A stretch of DNA of 8,258 nucleotides from Chitinivibrionales bacterium. GTDB lineage: Bacteria > Fibrobacterota > Chitinivibrionia > Chitinivibrionales > FEN-1185. Positions 6,109 to 8,258 of this stretch are shown here, in pieces. The stretch lies in the NCBI GenBank assembly GCA_028718065.1, contig JAQUMP010000134.1, forward strand, positions 1-8,258, written 5' to 3'. The translations under genes were made by a program, and so were the position numbers. How positions within the stretch are numbered: position 1 is the first letter of the stretch; each line of letters starts with the position of its first letter. The notes beneath the pieces are model-generated. The model saw only the letters and a list, made by a program, of their open reading frames with translations. It ran no database searches and was not told the DNA's origin.

Positions 6109-7425
6109 ATGCCGTTTCCCGTTCGCGTCTTTTGTGTGTTTTTATTAATGGGCATTTGCGTTGGTTTGGTATCGGCAGGCCCGCTCTTTACTTTTAACGA
6201 CGGTAAGAGCAATCTCGAAATTACCCAGACCTACCAGGTTTGGGGCGCTTATACCAGATCGATCGACGACATTCCCGTAACCGATTCGCGCGCGGATTTA
6301 TTTCTAAAACAAGGTCGCGCCGGTTTCAAAGGGCAAATAATCCCTTCGCTCACGTATTCCACGATATTTGCATTTGACAATCTCGGCAAAGACCAGTTTA
6401 CCGGCAGCTTAGGATCGGCCCAGGCGACAACCAACAGCACCTTTTTATTATATGACTTTTATCTGACCTACGCACTCGACACTTCGTTTGCCAACCTCAC
6501 GTTCGGCTATTTTCGTCCGCAAAGCGGGCACGAAAACATCGCCCCGGACGCCGGCGTTAATTCATTGGACAAAGCGCTTACCAGTCTTTATTTACGGCAA
6601 TTTTTAACCGGACGGACCAGCGGTCGCGAAACTGGGATGAACCTCGGCGGTTTTTGCCAATATACTTTTTTAAGCGCCGCCTATAACGTGGGCGTCTTTG
6701 ATCCTAATCAGCAGGCGATCGCCGGGACCGACGGCGGCGCCCGAAAATGGGCCCCTTTGACCGTTGGTCGCCTGGCGTTAAGCGCCGGTCAACCCGATAT
6801 GCCGGGCTATCGGCTGTCGCCGGAGATCAATTTTTTCGGCAGCCGCGCCGGTGTTACGCTGGGCGCGCATTATGCCTACCAAAACGCGACCGACGAAACC
6901 TGGGACACCAGCGCCGTAAAATATAATGCCGTAAGCAAGGCTTATTCCGGTGCGGTAAAATATGTCGGCGGGTTTAAAAGCAATTCATCGTACGGGGTCG
7001 ATTTTGTGGCGAATTTTAAAGGATTGAATCTGGACGGCGAATATGATTTTATGGCGCGCGACCTGAATGGCGCATCGTTCCATCACGATTCCATAACTGT
7101 GGCCGCCGTTGACTATCGCGATAAGGCGTACCATCTGCGTGCCGGATATGATTTCCCGATCCTCAAGGGCCAGTTTCTCGAACCTGCCCTTATGTATACC
7201 AAATTTATCGGTGATTCAAAATCGGCGGTATATCCCAACGGGCTTGACCAAATCATCGACGCCGGAGTGAATTGGTATATCAAGAAAAATTCCCTTAAGA
7301 TTGCGCTCCATTACCTTCATCAGACCGGACAGGCGATATCAAATTATGAACCTGCCGCGCCGACAGCGACCAAGGAGACCGTGCGCGGCGATATGGCGGC
7401 GATTAATTTCCAAATTCAGATATAA
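6109..7425 (+). CDS. OprP-type porin (phosphate-selective porin O/P family), probable molybdate channel
   Basis: A 438-residue outer-membrane beta-barrel precursor. The start is ATG 6109, with GGAGG (6099-6103) 5 nt before it; the frame is open to 6022, but those codons cross the ModE operator. Residues 1-23 form a signal peptide, with cleavage likely after LVSA (20-23). Features of the porin O/P family are an early strand pair resembling LFLKQGRAGFKG, then LTFGYFRPQSGHENIAPDAG and the stretch ending YNVGVFDPNQQ, followed by alternating strands to the last one, AAINFQIQI. These porins are trimeric anion channels. Family members are known for phosphate or polyphosphate, but the position between a ModE operator and modA suggests molybdate, another tetrahedral oxyanion, as the substrate. 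The family call is from overall pattern; the substrate is inference. modA begins 33 nt downstream, probably on the same transcript. Confidence 0.8.
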   Translation: MPFPVRVFCVFLLMGICVGLVSAGPLFTFNDGKSNLEITQTYQVWGAYTRSIDDIPVTDSRADLFLKQGRAGFKGQIIPSLTYSTIFAFDNLGKDQFTGSLGSAQATTNSTFLLYDFYLTYALDTSFANLTFGYFRPQSGHENIAPDAGVNSLDKALTSLYLRQFLTGRTSGRETGMNLGGFCQYTFLSAAYNVGVFDPNQQAIAGTDGGARKWAPLTVGRLALSAGQPDMPGYRLSPEINFFGSRAGVTLGAHYAYQNATDETWDTSAVKYNAVSKAYSGAVKYVGGFKSNSSYGVDFVANFKGLNLDGEYDFMARDLNGASFHHDSITVAAVDYRDKAYHLRAGYDFPILKGQFLEPALMYTKFIGDSKSAVYPNGLDQIIDAGVNWYIKKNSLKIALHYLHQTGQAISNYEPAAPTATKETVRGDMAAINFQIQI

Positions 7426-7458
7426 AATTGCCAAACGGGTATCAACGGAGCAAAAAAT

Positions 7459-8208
7459 ATGAAAACCACCCAGATTGTCCTGTTGATTATTGCCCTGCTG
7501 ATGCATCCGTCCGTCGCCCAGATCACGGTGGCAACGGCCGCGAATATGCAATACGCCATGGAAGATTTAAAGAACGTCTTTACAAAATCGACCGGCGTAA
7601 AAGCGGCGGCCGTCTATGGCGCCTCCGGGAACCTGCTGGCGCAGATAAAAAACGGCGCGCCGTTTGATCTGTTCGTTTCGGCCGACGTCGCCTACCCGGA
7701 TTCGGCATTCAAGTGGGGCTATGCGGCCGCAAAACCCAGGATTTACGCCTACGGCGTGCTCGTGTTCTGGACCATGAAAGACCTTGACTTAAAAGAGGGG
7801 TTTTCGGTTCTTTCCAATAGGGCCATAAAAAAAATCGCCGTCGGCGACCCGGCCGTAACGGTTTACGGCCCGGCGGCCATAGAGGCCCTAAAACATGCCG
7901 GCGTTTACGATGCGGTAGTATCCAAATTAGTCTTCGGCAATAACATCAGTCAGGTTTCCCAGTATATCGCCACCCAGGCCGCGGAGATCGGCTTTACCGC
8001 AAAATCCCTGGTCTGCGCCGGGCCGATGGCGGACAAAGGGCATAGCCTTGATGTCGACACAACGTTTTACGCGCCCATCGCGCAGGCGGCGGTTATACTT
8101 AAGTATGGCGCGGACAATAACCCGCAGGCCTCAAAAAACTTTTACGGTTTCTTATGTACGGAAAAAGCGCGCAAAATCCTGCAACGATACGGCTACAAAC
8201 TCCCTTAA
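7459..8208 (+). CDS. modA: Periplasmic molybdate-binding protein ModA
   Basis: The soluble receptor that delivers molybdate (and usually tungstate) to the ModBC ABC transporter. It has 249 residues including a signal peptide with cleavage likely after PSVA (17-20). GGAG (7447-7450) is 8 nt before the ATG. Family motifs are VATAANMQYAM (24-34), YGASGNL (53-59), FDLFVSAD (69-76), AVGDPAVTVYGPAA (127-140), NNISQ (161-165) and EIGFTA (176-181). The Asn in AAN (Asn29), Ser56, Tyr136 and Ile163 fit the binding pocket of the Azotobacter-type ModA group better than the E. coli type, where, from memory, a Ser takes the first position. It follows the porin gene and precedes modB by 15 nt, an operon under the ModE operator. 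Confidence 0.95.
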   Translation: MKTTQIVLLIIALLMHPSVAQITVATAANMQYAMEDLKNVFTKSTGVKAAAVYGASGNLLAQIKNGAPFDLFVSADVAYPDSAFKWGYAAAKPRIYAYGVLVFWTMKDLDLKEGFSVLSNRAIKKIAVGDPAVTVYGPAAIEALKHAGVYDAVVSKLVFGNNISQVSQYIATQAAEIGFTAKSLVCAGPMADKGHSLDVDTTFYAPIAQAAVILKYGADNNPQASKNFYGFLCTEKARKILQRYGYKLP

Positions 8209-8223
8209 ACGGTTGCTTGACCC

Positions 8224-8258
8224 ATGAATGATTTTGAACCTTTTTTTTTAAGTTTAAA
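8224..8258 (+). CDS. modB: Molybdate ABC transporter permease ModB, first codons only
   Basis: Eleven codons plus two bases remain before the window ends, reading MNDFEPFFLSL. This resembles the usual ModB start, where an acidic and hydrophobic N-terminus leads to LSLKVA at the first membrane helix. An in-frame TGA at 8218-8220 rules out an earlier start, and the alternative ATG at 8228 stops after seven codons. The position 15 nt after modA is where modB is expected. No clear ribosome-binding site is seen, so translation may be coupled to modA. A run of nine T lies inside codons 6-9 (8241-8249). The protein would be the inner-membrane channel working with ModC. Confidence 0.7.
   Translation, partial: MNDFEPFFLSL

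Noticed and set aside
8211..8249. Terminator after modA (GGTT...AACC followed by a T run)
   Set aside because: The stem is only 4 bp with a 22-nt loop, and the T run lies inside the start of modB.

Overview
This looks like a chromosomal segment from a Gram-negative bacterium. Two genes encode predicted outer-membrane beta-barrel proteins with export signals, and a periplasmic binding protein precedes an ABC permease. Composition is moderately GC-rich, with AT-rich intergenic regions. A eukaryote-like adenylosuccinate lyase, a lone AAA/DUF4143 ATPase and the Asp-Ser-rich linker of one envelope protein hint at the Fibrobacterota/FCB part of the tree. That placement is an impression, not a demonstration.

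Left part (1-3829), purine and histidine metabolism. The first 77 bases are the start of a leftward apt gene (adenine phosphoribosyltransferase), with a good promoter at 134-161. Diverging from it is purB (268-1722), followed closely by a PHP-type histidinol-phosphatase gene, hisJ (1737-2567), and an unrecognised outer-membrane protein gene (2585-3829). The short gaps (14 and 17 nt) suggest one transcript. PurB makes AMP and AICAR, Apt salvages adenine to AMP, and histidine synthesis releases AICAR, so the first three genes are metabolically related. The fourth has no obvious link.

Middle (3892-5079). A leftward gene encodes a complete AAA ATPase with a C-terminal DUF4143 nuclease-like domain. 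Its predicted promoter is almost entirely made of a perfect 27-bp palindrome (5084-5110), and the predicted transcription start falls on the ATG.

Right part (5184-8258), a molybdate module. modE encodes a full molybdate-sensing repressor (winged helix plus two Mop domains). It is followed by a near-perfect ModE operator (6044-6071), then an OprP-type porin gene, modA (periplasmic molybdate-binding protein) and the first codons of modB, cut by the window edge. The likely logic is that ModE with bound molybdate represses porin-modA-modB, and when molybdate is scarce the cell makes an outer-membrane channel together with the high-affinity uptake system. A ModE-controlled porin in front of modAB is the most interesting proposal here.

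No rRNA, tRNA, CRISPR array, insertion sequence or convincing intrinsic terminator was seen.
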